64,000 nucleotides of DNA from Moniliophthora roreri (taxonomy: Eukaryota > Basidiomycota > Agaricomycetes > Agaricales > Marasmiaceae), in NCBI GenBank assembly GCA_001466705.2, contig LATX02000100.1, positions 744,001 through 808,000 on the forward strand, read 5' to 3'. Of the stretch, positions 1 through 12,400 are shown piece after piece. Under the pieces are notes generated by a model. That model worked only from the letters and a program-made list of their open reading frames with translations. It was not told where the DNA came from and did no database searches. Each line of letters opens with the position of its first letter. Position 1 is the first letter of the stretch. A program made the position numbers and the translations under genes.

Positions 1-1982
1 AGGATTGAAGTGGCATCACCGAGCAAGCCGCTATTGGATGCAGCCTGTTCGAGGTTGATACCGTGTATGGGCTGATAACGGTACTCCCAGCTACTAGAGA
101 TTAGCGTTCCTTGCAATGCTTCCCAGGATGCGAGCCTCCTGCGCACCGGCGGGTCTGCCCGAATGCCTCAATACACCAGCCCTTGATAAAGACCTTCCTG
201 CCATAATTCCAGTTTTGTCTATCCCGCTAAGGCCGGATAGGTGACGAGCTCCTTCCGATAATACCGCAGCTCCTCTCTCGTTCACGGCACTTCCGTTGTG
301 AAAGCCACAGTTATGTGCTAGCAGCGCGTATTTCGCGGCGTTGAATATCGCCAAACACCGCTTTGGCGGTCTTGCTTATGAAGCCAGGCACTATTCCTCG
401 CGTCACATCGGTACTTTCTCATGTGCCTCACCGATTTCGTTCTGGGCCATGGTGAATAATCCCGCTCACCTGCTACTGCCGGTCCCGGTCGGCGTACTGC
501 CGCGACTTGCTTCGTTGTCACTGCCAGCATTTCTCCTGTTGAAAAGTCACTGTAGTTTTGGCGTCGTGGTCGAGCCTAGATCACGAAGTCTTAAACTCAT
601 GGCGCCAACGAGCTAGCGGTTGGGTCGCCTAGGAGTGACTAGACTGGGTTCTTTTACTTCTGTCCACAACATTGTGGAGTCAGGACCTGCATTCACATTC
701 GCACGTATGACATTTTCATGTCACAGATCGGAATATCCTGGCCTGGGTCGCGGAGCATATGGACCACACGCCCTCTCGGTGACACGACGGCAGAAGTTCG
801 AAGCTGTTCTCGCATTCAGCTACCTCTTCTTGGTCCCAATCGCTGGACCGGACTACTCGGGCCCTATTTTTCTCAATTGGCTTTACGTTGGATAGCAGGC
901 TTCCTTCTTGTAAGAGACAGAAAGCTCGCGTCTAGAACATTACGCCAGTAGTAGCTGTTTCAATAACATCAACCAGCTTCTCGGCTCATGAGCTATACTA
1001 GGCTCGCCTTGTCCTGGACCATTTATCATTATTTCATTCCTGCACTTGGTGAATAAATCCCGCTCTCGCTCGTGAGACACGGATATGGGTGGATGCACGA
1101 ATCAGGCGGCTTTCTACCCTATTCAATACTTCCAGAAAGTTGGATTGGGCTTGTCGTGGTCATTGGATCCGTCCGCGTGCTACGGTTCCCGTTCCCGAAG
1201 CAGCAAAAAGTCGTTCCTTGACGGCGAGCCACGTACACTGATCGGTTTTATTGGTAATTGCTGTATGTTTTCCGTTCGTTGAATGACCTGGAACCTTCGG
1301 CGTCCAGAACAAAGCCAGCAGATCTAGTATGGCTGCCAACCCGTGGTCATGGGAGTTGCTGGTAATGAAAGGTGTGGAGCACGATGAGCGACAACCCAAT
1401 GGAAGGAATGACGCCTTGCCTCCTTGGTTATTTCGGGACTTAGCGTCACGCTTTTGATTTCTACCGGGCAGTTCGAGATGAGGTGGAGATGTGCTAGATG
1501 CTCACGCCGGTGGCCCGGTACGATAGCATTCCCAATTTCCTGGAGGCGGGTCTTCCCCTAGTATTAGGCGCTCGTTAGCAGATTAACAAAGAGTGCTTCT
1601 TTTCAATACCGAAAATAACCCGTTTTAGCCTTACCCAACAAACCCATTGCAAGGTACCTAACGATGGGTACGGAAAACTTGAAGTCAGGCACCGATCCCT
1701 ACCTATATCGCCCAACCGTTGCCACATCCAAGTGCGACCCTGTCTAAGTGGTTGTCGCACTTTGCAGTCGGCGTCTCAGCTCTTTGATAGCACGCAATCG
1801 TTCCTTCTATCAGTGCTGTCAATCTAGATCTAGGCCTCCATCTATTCATGCCTGTTTGGACACGGTGATGTGCAGGCCCGATTGCTGACTGACTTCTTGC
1901 TATTTTAAAATGTTCACGGCTTACCGCTTCGCCTTCCCGTCATGCCACCCCGTACCTGGGAGCCTGCTGCTCCATCGACCCC

Positions 1983-1983
<1 letters not shown>

Positions 1984-2013
<30 letters not shown>
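1984..2013. repeat. (TCA)10 microsatellite
   Basis: Ten perfect TCA units are visible. Depending on frame they would code poly-His or poly-Ser, but no surrounding gene supports translation. Confidence 0.9.
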
Positions 2014-2460
2014 GTTGCAGAACCTCACGGATCGCATTCAAGTTGGCGGGTATATTCAGTCCAGGTATGGATGTGGGAATATAGGCTCGGCTTTCATTCA
2101 TTTTCGCCGAACGATGAAATCGGAGCCAGGTGCTGTGTTTCGTACGCCATCGGCCAATCAGCCAACAGTAGCGCTACACCGAGACTGGAACAAAGGAGGT
2201 TATCACAAAAACGTTATACGCTACCCAATTAAGGTTTGGGGTGTGTTGTCCGCTGCTAATGGATGACGCCGCACCTACCGTAGGCTTTTTGTCCACTGTC
2301 TGCGTATGCAGTTAACTAGAGCGTTCCGCAACCAAGTTTTTGGTGTGTAGACCCAATCACAAGGCTGCCTTCCCTTTTTGAGTAACGGCGGTGCAACGCA
2401 TCGCAGTTCCCACTCGGAGATGCCCCTTGCCAATCAAGTTTTTGGAGATGTCAATTATAC

Positions 2461-2480
2461 TTTTTTTTTTTTTTTTTTTT
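2461..2480. repeat. Poly(T) tract, 20 bases
   Basis: An uninterrupted run of 20 T is visible. Nothing around it suggests a retroposed poly(A) tail. Confidence 0.85.
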
Positions 2481-3488
2481 CCAATTTGTGCTCATCGGCC
2501 TTGATGTCTAGACGGCTCTCGCCCCTCCGTTTTTCTTTTTCTTTTCTGAAGCTTGTCGCAATCGTTACTCATCGTATCGGCGATATCCTCTTTCCATGAA
2601 TGTATTCAGGGGATGATGCCATATTCCCATCCACCATTACGAATTCTTTCTTTTTTTTTTCTATTTTTCTATTCTTCACGGAGTTTCTCGACTGGACTAG
2701 AACCTTTTTAACATTCACCCTCTCTCTCTCTCTCGAGTTGTACTCTGCTCCTTCCTTCTTTTTCACTTTATCCTTCTTGTTCCCACTCCACAACCCTATG
2801 CACAAAGCACGATAACCTGCCATTGACCATACGGTTTAGCTTGGCCTGGAGGCCCAGGGGGTTCTTGGAGGGGATACCACAGAGTCACGTTTCGAGCCTT
2901 GGAAATTTGACTGGTGTTGGCAATTATGTAGTTAATCGGGAGATATCTGGCGGCGTTCCCCCTCCCCCCCCCCGGTGTCTAATTCATTTCCAAGAAAGAC
3001 ATGTACAAGCGAGGCGTGAAGCCCCTAATTAGCGGATGACGCTGCAGGTGACATACGGAAAAAAACTCTTGCAGTCCTGAAACCACTAAAGCAAGTTAGA
3101 AAAGAGGGACGCACATTACCTTATCTATACAACTAGAACAATGTCTTAGAACTGCGAATGAACGACCAAGTGCGTGTGCGTGTGTGTATGTGCGTGTGGC
3201 GTAGTGATTTGGGTAATTGAAGAGCTAGCTAGATGACAAAACATTGGGGTAGCAGTTGTACAACAAGTGCGTGCGCGTGCGGATGCAGATGCGGATGAAC
3301 GACAATTAAAAAAAAAAAAAAGAAGAGAAAAAAAAAAAGTGAGGAAGAGAAACAAAAAAAAAAAACGCACAAAGCGAGACAAGAAATATCGATACAAAAG
3401 AGCAGCAAAAAAACGTCGCATAAAGAAATCTGTCGTCGTCATGTAAGAAGGGGGAGAAAGAAAAAAAAGAAATAATAAAAATGGGCTG

Positions 3489-5575
3489 CTACACCTCATC
3501 AACGTCCATCACACCCTCACCATCTCCAACAGCTACACCCAAACCTTCAACTCTGGTATACATCTCTTCTCGCTTGGTCTCATCCACCGTCAAATTCGCC
3601 AACGTCAAAAGCGCCTCTGCCAAGAGTTGTCTCACGTCCTCCGCTTCCTCCTCATCCCTATCGCCATCACGCGAAGCAGAAAGGTGACTCTCAAAATACC
3701 CAACAGCCTCACCCAACGCATCCCTCGCTTCTTCCGCCTCTTCAGATCCCAACACTTGAGGCGAAAGATCATCCCCATCTTCAAGCGTTTCGGCAATAGC
3801 AGACCCAATAATCAAATTACATCTACCTCTCGAAAGCGAAAGCGCTAGCGAATACGGTGGTGGTGGTGGTGGTGGTGGTGGTAGCATCTCCATCTGCTTC
3901 ACAGACACAGACGTAGTAAATGGAATTTGACCAAATACGGAATCGGCCCAAGAACCCCAGTATCTTCTTTCTTCTGCGAGATCCATCTTTTCGGCGACGT
4001 TCAAGACTTCGGTGGCGATTGTGAAGAGTTCTTTTTCTCTACTGAAGGATGATGGGGTTGATGCCGTCGTCGTTGTCGTGGTGGTGGTGGTAGTGGTGGG
4101 AGAGGAATGTGGCATGTGAAAGATACCTCGACTAAACTGATCCATGGCCATCTTCATCAACTCGTTCAAAGATGCTGTAGAGAGTGTAGTGCGTGAAGTG
4201 ATGGGGGGTCTGAGACGCGTTATTAATGGGAATGGGTCGTCTTGTTGTTGTGGGTGTGGGTGTAGGTGTGGTTGTGGTTGGTGTTGTTGCTTGCTCTCGT
4301 GTTTAGATGCAGATGCGGAAGAGAGACGTTCATCAACGAGTGCGACTAGGGTACGTCCCCAAACGATAGCCATTCTCCAATCCTCCTTTTCTTCTGCAGC
4401 GTCACCGTGACTTCGGCCATGTGTCCGAGAGGGAAGGTTCTCGCCCATTTCGAAGGCGTCTATTGAGGCGAGCCAGTATGTCGTTGGATCGGGTGGTTCA
4501 CCCGCTAGTAGGAGCGTGCTGTCTCCTTGTGAAGAGGTCGAGTGCGAGTGCGAGGAGATGAGGGATCCAAAAAGGAAAAGGGCGGTGCCAAAGAGAGAAT
4601 GGAACGATGTTGGGAGGTCGGGTTCGTCCTCGTCGTCTAGTTCTGTGCTAGGTGGTTGTCCTTTTGGAGCCGAGCTGTATATATTGGTGAGTACGCGTCG
4701 TAAGAAGAAAAGAAATTTGTAACAACATCAACTTTGAGGACGATCCGCCACTACGAACGCTACCACCACTACTCGAATTGGGACTTAGACTCCCCCCTGC
4801 TCCATTACCAACTCCAGTGCTCTGCGTCGCGAATAGGAGACTAGGGTCATTGTATAGTGATAGACAGCGATGGCATTCGTGTATAACACCTCTCAGGAGA
4901 GGTAATGCTTCGTCCGCTGATTTCGCTGGGTAAAAAATGTGTTACCACAAAAATTGTCCAACACAGGAAGAAAAAAAAAACAAAACAACACACACCATCA
5001 TACGCCTCTGCAGCTCTCGCAAACAGCTCTTTCAAATCCAACCAATCCTGTTTATCAAACGCTTCATTAATCTCTTCCTGTCCCTGCTGCCCAGCCATAC
5101 TTCGCTTTCCTTTTCCTTTCCCTTTCCCTTTCCCTTTTCCTGTCCCACTACAACAACTAAGACTAGCAATAGAAGTTGTATTGAGTTGCCTCTTTTCCCG
5201 TGTCGAAGTCGAAGAGGAATGCACGAGCGATGGCGATAGAGGGGGTGTCGTCGATGGTGATGGTGTAAATGCCGAATAGTCCCAGAGATAGATATCCTCT
5301 CCCACGTCGGAGAATTCTTCCTCTTCTTCTTCTTCCTCTGAAGACCAATAAGACCAACAAGATATACTCGGCGAAGGGGAACGCGAAAGTCTTCTTCTCT
5401 TGGTTTCCCTCGTAGAGTCGTCGTCGAGTTGCGTCGACTTTGAAGGACCTGGTAAAGTGTCACGCGTGACGAGGACTTTTTGCCGCTGACGCCATAACCC
5501 CTTTGGCTTGCCTGGTGTTGGCGTTGTTGTTGTTGTCGCTGTCGTCGATGGCTGAGGACGTCGTGCATAAAACAT
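3489..5575 (-). CDS. ETT1: Ett1/Nro1-like nuclear TPR-type protein (enhancer of translation termination)
   Basis: The minus-strand gene has three exons: 5575-4996, 4925-4695 and 4642-3489, with introns of 70 bp (4926-4995) and 52 bp (4643-4694). Spliced, it gives 655 codons including the stop with both phases agreeing. The ATG at 5575 is chosen because it starts the continuous coding frame. Residues about 58-70 form a basic Lys/Arg-Ser-Pro stretch resembling a nuclear signal. An acidic Glu run follows near 80-87 and a Gly-Lys repeat near 146-158. The conserved core begins at about 178 with DWLDLKELFARAAEAYD and continues across the first splice into ADEALPLLRGVIHECHR, typical of the Ett1/Nro1 family, which in yeasts links translation termination and oxygen-dependent Ofd1 control. 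Poly-Thr and poly-Pro runs interrupt the C-terminal half, making it longer than yeast relatives. Family assignment rests on remembered sequence character. The second intron is short and less certain. Confidence 0.72.
4926..4995 (-). other. Intron 1 of the Ett1-like gene
   Basis: On the minus strand it starts GTGTGTG and ends TTACCCAG. Removing it restores the frame as AYD-A-KSADEALPLLRG, a conserved stretch, so the junction is well supported. Confidence 0.8.
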
Positions 5576-7410
5576 GATGTAGAGAGGAAAAGAGGAAAAA
5601 AAGAAAAGGAAAAGGGGAAACAAAGGAACAGCCGGAGTGGCTTGTGTGTGTGTGGGTTGGGTGGGTGGAAAAAAAGGAATTTTAGACGACCAACTTGGGT
5701 AGATAATATATCCAACAAGTGTCAAAAGTCTAGCCAATTGGTCGAGACCTTGACGATCTGTTCCCATTGGTCAGTTGGTCTAGACTCTCCATCCATCTAT
5801 AAAACGTTTAAACGTTGAATTGTTCAGTAACCAATAGCATTTATCTATGAAATAAAAATGAAATAATACATCCCATCCTCCGCTCTATGGCTGGCAGGTC
5901 GACCTAGTATCAAAGCAAGAATTATAGGATTTCTTCCAAGACAAAAATAAAGTTCCATCCGTTTCAATATCGGAGAAAGAAGAATGCTTGCTGTACATGT
6001 TGTGGAGTGGGAACAGGAACATCAAAAGGAAAAAGGAAAAATAAAAAAAAAAAAACAAGTAGTAACGCTGGTCCAGAACTCGACACTGCAAATCTCAAAA
6101 GCGTATATGGGACCAGCCAATCCCAACAAAGGTCCAGAGCGTTCCGGAGATCCCTCTGATCATTGGTTGGTTGATTGCGGATCGGCAAAAAGGGCACAAG
6201 CTATATTTCAACTGTTGAATCGCCGAGACAGCCCCTAGTCCGTAGTTTTCTAGTCCAGCCGCTTCCGATTATAATACGCCTTTTCCAGAGTTTCAGCTTA
6301 GTCCGTCTTGTTCCAGTTCATTCTAGGCTGTAGATGCTAGAACTATAAATGGTAATTCAACATCCAAAATAGTCGCAAGTCGCTTGGTAAAAAAAAAAAA
6401 AAGGTAGACAAAGGGTCATCAGCATGTTTACAAGGCACAATAACAACAAGGGCGCTGATGCGGGGGCCATGTGTACCATTGGCCACATAGCTATCTAGTC
6501 CCCCGCTGGCATGCCAACCCCATCAGGCGACTTTGGCGAGGGTTAAAGTGCTATGAGCAACGAACGACCTGCTTCGCTTCAGCGCTGATAGTGTAAGAGC
6601 CCGGGACCGGACGGAACTCGTTTATTATCTCTCCCTCCCCTTGCCATAAACAGTCGGGCAGGTCTGGAAATGGAAATGAAATCCATGATAGATAGAAGAG
6701 AAGAAATCAAGGGCCTAGTCCAACAAAAAGAATTAAATCTGCCAATTGACTCGAATGGCTTCGTTGCGAGAAAGAAGAAAGAAAATGTTTACGCGAGTTA
6801 TGTATGCATCAAAGTTCTGACGAAGATGGAATTAAAAAGATTAACGAAAGCAGGCCAGAACTGCCCAGACAAAAAAAAAAGAACATAACGAATCTCTTCC
6901 CCTATCTCGACAATGATCGACGAATAACGAGAAGGGTGGGTGGGTGGCGACGGGAATGGGTTTACGGAGGCAAGCACTGATTGGACACCGTCCTGGTTCG
7001 GACTTTGAATCTAGAACCACTTTTGCTCATGGGGGTAGCATGGGTTTAGGCCGTAGGCGTTGTTGTAAACCGCCTTGGCGTTCCGGAATCCGAATGGAAA
7101 GCGTGTTTTTTTGGGTCTACAACGAGCTCGACTCGGAGCATCATGATAACAGACGCCACGTCATACCTGAATACCTAGACCTAGACCCAGTTATACGAAA
7201 AAAGAGTTGGGATCTAAACCCCCAACGACCTGATTGGACCACCCAAAAGGTACTAGAACGGTAATAGATCTGCGGCGAATAGCGCTGATTAGCAATTTCG
7301 GGTCGCTGCGTTGTGCCATTATAACCATACATTTCAAGCCTTAAAGTTTGACTGCGTAAACTGTTCCCGGATGGAAGAAGTACACATTCCCGGCGCCACA
7401 GAGAGCGAGT

Positions 7411-7430
7411 GTGTGTGTGTGTGTGTGTGT
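7411..7430. repeat. (GT)n microsatellite
   Basis: About ten GT dinucleotides in a row are visible, followed by a short T run. Confidence 0.85.
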
Positions 7431-10059
7431 CCTTTTTTTTGCGAAATGAAAAGAAGAGGGCTAGACCCATGTCATTGGTACTAGCATCACCGCCGATCGA
7501 CGATGAGCTGTGGAGGGTGCGTCAGGACACACACAAGTATTCCACGTAGCGGACTTGTGTGTGTGTCACCAACTATGTACCCTTCCTTTGACAAGAAGGA
7601 CTGATTGGACGAACGCGCACACGCCGCAAGCGAACAACTCCAACCCTCGGTAATAAACGCTGAGTAAGATGCTTACTCGGCGGTTTAGGGCGTCGGCGTT
7701 TGTAAGGGCAATATTGGTACTCCCCAGCCTACACACGCACACTACAGGAGCGAGGAAAAAAAGAAAAAAGGTGTAAAGAGGCCCTAGGGATGAAAATCGA
7801 CCGGTCCAGCCTCGTAACATGTGAAGCCAATATCGAGCCAGATCCGTACGTCCTTCTCTCACGAAACGAGGGAGAGGCTGTATGGGGTTAGCACATGCCT
7901 ACATAGAAAAAGCAGCAGCAGCAGGGCGGATGAATGAACGAAGATATGGGGGGGGGGCGGTTTAGGCCCAGTATACTCTAGCCTCGGGAGATGAAGAGGG
8001 GTATAGAGGGACGACGGAAAGCAATATAGTCACAGGCCCCCGAGATCGAAATTTTTTTCTTGTCAGGTGCTTCCCATCTTCTCTCTCACACACACCAATG
8101 TAAAAAAGCTCGTGCGTGGGCTCGTAATCTGAGCGGCGTGCGTAACCGATGAAGGAAGGGGGCGTATGGGAGATGAGATGAGTGCCTGACACGTAGACTA
8201 TATTACAAGGCACGTGTTGCGATTAGCGAGTGAAGGAACGCGCCGTTTTTTTTTTTTTGCAGAGAGGAGAGCCGATAACGATGATTTCTCAGTTTCTCGA
8301 AAGACATCTTCGCGAAGCAACTCGCTGACTGCTGACAATGTCATATCGAATAATGTCATTGATAACGAGAAACATCTGATCATAATCAATGGAATTGTGG
8401 AGAAATCTTTGCCTTGCGCAAGACCAAGATCGTGGAGTGCTCCAGAAGATGGATATAACATCCAGCAATCCAGCTGACCCAACATGTTATACGGTATTCA
8501 ATATCATCCGGGAAGGCTGATAGTAGTCGCAATCGTCAAAAGAATACATTCCGCCACTTCAGGAACAGAGATACGCGGTCCGCACTCATGCGGCGGGCCT
8601 AGTCTCGCCTAGAAGCAAGGATAGGGAGCGCCTTATTCGTGCCTTCATGTATGTTACATATCCGCCAACTGCGAGCATAACAGAAATGCCTGAAACGGTA
8701 AAATGTGAGGGTGGCAGGCAAGGTGAATGAATGGGTGTGGAGCGAGCCTGGTGTGCAAGTCATGCCCCCCTGCCACAGCTGATCATTGGTATGAATGTCC
8801 CAACTGAGTTCTGTAACATCTCATACGTGAAAGGAAGAGCCAGCTGCTTATACCCAACCACACTCATTAGCCAATCCACCTTGTGCTGCGCCGAAACCGG
8901 GAACCAATATGGAAAGAGGTGGTTAGAAGAGGGGTGGGGGAGAGAGAGGGGAGCAAAGATCGTTGAGGTAACTCCCACAGTGCGGCTTGATCATGAACGA
9001 GGAAGCGGACTCATAGCCCTTTGACCCAGGCTACTCCGACGATACGTAGCATGAAAACGTCACGTACATGGTCACCAGATGGTCATAGATGCAGGATCCG
9101 ACTCAATGGTGCCCAAGTCTTAGCCGCCACGCAAGGGAGCTTGGGTTATCCCTGAAAGCGGGAGCTTCATGACGCCAAATTACCAATCCATTTGGCCCGC
9201 ATCGCCATCGAGTCTCTGTGGTCTAGGCCCCCAAAAATGATTCCACACACCCACACCAAGAGGCCCACAGGCCACCCGACGATGCCAACAAAACACTGAA
9301 CAGGTCCAGGTCCCGATGGTGTGCCAACCAGGGCTAGCAGCAGATGGAACGAAGTATTCATCATTGGGCCCAGAATGAGCGGGTACGTGAGAATATGGAG
9401 TTGTGAGAAACAGTGCCTGACTTCGCAGGCAACACCGCTACAGCGGTGTCCAGCACTGCCAGGTACGCGTTACTGACAACAGCAGACAGCGAGAATGGGA
9501 ATAGGTGTCGGCGGGTAGTAAGAGCTGTTACATCGGGTTGATGCAGTCACCCAAGTCGAAGAGGGGAGTACAGCATGCCGCACGAAGAGATGGCATGGCG
9601 AGTGCCAAGAATCCGAGCAGTCAAATTGACATCATCGGGTCCTCGATGTGATGTACACGGTGAAGACTAAAGCGATAGCCTTGTCCAAAAGAAAGAAAAA
9701 AAAACACTGCTTGAAGGGTTGTGTCAGGCGAATAAGCACGTTGAAACGGGAAATAAAAACACACATGGTTTGCCTGCCAGCTGTCCTTCAACTGCGATAA
9801 TGTTGCGGTTGAGCCGTCGCCTTTCGCTCATGCAATTCAACTCGGTGCTGACCGTTAGGTGTAGCCAATGATGCATCCCTGAACGCGGGAGGTTTCGAAT
9901 CCCTTGTCGACATCGTCATTGCGGGCCGGCAATGTCAACCTGTTATAATATGGCAGGTCCCAACCAGGGCCAGTGATGGTGGGCAAACAGAATATCCCCC
10001 ACAAACCCGGAAGAACGAGTGGGACACATTGGAAGGAACAGGTGTAGTGATGTCGGGGG

Positions 10060-10160
10060 CTCAGCTCGAGCTCTGAAGCCAGACCTGACCGAGCCAGGAC
10101 TCACAAAGCCGAGCCGAGCCCTACTGTAGGGCTTTGACAGGGCTCAGGGCTCGGGCTTGC
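10060..10160. repeat. GAGCC-rich palindromic patch
   Basis: Repeated GAGCC and GGCTC blocks occur in both orientations, including an inverted pair around AGCCCTACTGTAGGGCT and further GGGCTC copies to the right. The patch could fold into a cruciform. No gene function is assigned. Confidence 0.5.
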
Positions 10161-11300
10161 ATTTCTGAAAGCCCTAGGAGATCTGATGGAAGGTACAACC
10201 CGTGGCGGTACGCAAGTGATACCCAAAAGCCCTGGCCTAAGTCGGGCCCTGCCTACATCTCGGGCTTCTGGCGAGGCAACTTCACTAAACAGGTGTGGCG
10301 TTGCGAGGAGCAGTGTGCTTGACTTTACAGACAGCACCGTCAGGGAGACGTTGACGCAGAGATGAGCCGCCGCTAGTTGCAGCAGACGGAAATGACAGGA
10401 AAATCCTGGCATAGGCTCGCAAGTATGTAGTCTCATATTCTGAGACCTTTTTGCGGAATTGCGGGAATAACGATTTGGAAAACGTCGGAAGACTGTCATC
10501 CATCCGCAGCCTGGAACACGGCTCATGAATCTGTATCCACGATGACATGTAAATGAGCCGTGGGCAAGTGCCGGGTCACGTAGACTTGATAAAATCGCCG
10601 CCGTACAGTACCGGCCTGGAAGTCAGTATTGCACAATTCACAGCACCAGAGAGAAATACACACCCAGTTTCATTGCCACTGCTCCCTTACTGCGATACTC
10701 TTTCACCCGACCCTTGACTGCTCCCGGAGGTAAATCTATTTTCTGTCTCTTGAACTGACGGGCGTTGAGATAGTGCAGTAGCCCAAATTTCGGCCTGTAT
10801 GGATGCTTTCATGGCGTATTTTTTTCCTCGAAAGGCTGACTGGATCTTCTTGAAGGACTACTGAACAGCAAGATACGTCCAACACGGACCTATTTCGAGC
10901 AAAACGTCATGATTAGTTGGACCAAAAACGACAAAACGTACCCATGTTAGCTGCAACCCATTACTCCATCAGTCCAAATGGACTCCAATCGTCCATCCCA
11001 TCGACAGGAACTAGACTTTGAAGAAACACGCTGGTCAGAAAAAAATCGTTTTCATAAAGGAGACCCGTACGCACGAATCAATCCACGTCGACGTTTGGCC
11101 TCAAAACAAGTTCAAGGTAAATAAAAACTCCAATCCGAGGGGAAAAATGCAGCATCGACTTGGTGCGCAAGCGTCCAGACTGAGCTCGAAACGATGATGA
11201 TGGTCGGCAGTCAAGTTACAAACTGCCGCGGCAACCTAGTCTGCTTCAAAAACCGGGTCCGTACCTTCAAATTTCAAATCATGTGCAGATCATGTGTCGA

Positions 11301-12400
11301 TATAGATAGATAGATTACTAATGAGATTTGACGCGTTCCATGAACGTAGAAGAGAGTAATCCCCCTCAGATCGCTTACAGTTCACCTCAAGGGTTAAGGA
11401 CCCTACTCGAAACTGCTCAAGACCATCTTCCTTTTATACCCTGTGACTTCTCGATTGAAGTCGCTGCCCAGATCCTTGACCAGCGTGTAGAGATTGATAT
11501 GCGGTCCATTGAGACCAGTTTGGGAACGGCTTCACGAGAAACTGGGCCAAGAGTAGAGATACCTGATGTGGTATTTACACTTAGAGGTGCCGCAGAAGGT
11601 TGGGAAGGGGAACAAGGTGTGACTGGTGTAAAGGGTAGGGAGGTTGAGGCATGTGCATTATAAGAGTCTATAATCCTAAAAACATCTTGATTTTCATGGT
11701 CTGGATCAACATTGCAACTGGAATTGACAGTAACATGCTTGGTGCATTGAGGTAAAGTAAGAGGGTGTTGGAATGCAGTATCTGCAAATGATATAGGTGA
11801 AAGAGTGTGTTGAAGTCAAAGCAACCTGTTCAGTGTCAAAGGAACATGGGTTTCGCTCATTACAGAGACATACTGTAGGATACAGATTTCAAGGGTGCGC
11901 TCACTTGAAAGTGACCTGGAGACTGAGATGGGCTAAGAGGAATGGACTGGAATCCTAAACTTGCAGCCTAAGGTGGGCTCAATGTTGGAACGCTGACATG
12001 GGGATGCCGGAATCTGGGCAAAGGTGATGACTACCCAGCTCAGAAGAACACTATGGACTGGCTCGTCATCAGTCTCAACTGGATGGCATCCCATCACAAG
12101 GAAGCCAGGGAGTGGGGAGCTTCAGGCCACTTGGCTGCAGTCCTATTTGGATCTATGTCTACTAAAGTATGTACAGTGTTGTATCAGGTGTATTGTGAGT
12201 TGAGCTCTAGTAATATCTCTGTGTATGTGGAGTGGATAAACTGAGAAAAGGTAATACATAACCAAGATTGGTATACAGGTGTTGCGAGTTATGAGAAAGA
12301 AATGCGAGAAAGGATTGGTATGGGAACATAGAGGGGAGAGGCAATGTATTGTGGTTTAAGGAAGTTGTGAGCAGAGGTGGCCATCTCTGGCTGTGAGGTT
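11301..12400. other. Unassigned flank of the recombinase remnant
   Basis: There is one 111-codon plus-strand open frame at 11328-11663, but it has no recognisable domain and no codon-level support. The minus-strand continuation of the neighbouring recombinase frame carries several stops. This may be the decayed 3' part of the same mobile element. Confidence 0.3.

Larger units (their letters stand above)
1..3488. other. Gene-free stretch, low-complexity tracts
   Basis: I see no convincing coding region here on either strand. Open frames are short, overlap each other on opposite strands and show no recognisable domains. What is visible is simple sequence: a TCA repeat near 1984, a 20-base T run at 2461, CT-rich stretches around 2640-2790 and a GT-rich patch near 3170-3200. 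The A-rich segment 3305-3480 lies directly downstream of the Ett1-like gene on the minus strand and may belong to its 3' untranslated region. Confidence 0.5.
5576..11300. other. Gene-poor stretch with simple repeats
   Basis: About 5.7 kb with no recognisable gene. Frames are short and contradictory between strands. Visible landmarks are A-rich runs at about 6040-6055 and 6389-6402, a (GT)n tract at about 7411-7430, an AGC run near 7911-7923, a G run near 7949-7956, and a GAGCC-rich palindromic patch at about 10060-10160. The part next to 5575 should hold the Ett1-like promoter; it is CT/AG-rich with no clear TATA box that I could commit to. Confidence 0.45.

Noticed and set aside
1..3488. tRNA or rRNA genes in the gene-poor left part
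   Set aside because: No cloverleaf with the conserved arms or rRNA core sequence could be recognised by eye.
3481..4410. Plus-strand open frames over the Ett1-like gene (for example 3481-3687 and 4144-4410)
   Set aside because: They lie opposite a spliced minus-strand gene with conserved motifs and show only low-complexity composition.
7411..7960. CRISPR-like array from the GT and AGC repeats
   Set aside because: Simple microsatellites without spacers, in a eukaryotic sequence.
10101..10526. A 141-codon minus-strand gene
   Set aside because: Crosses the GAGCC repeat patch, has repeat-driven composition and no domain.
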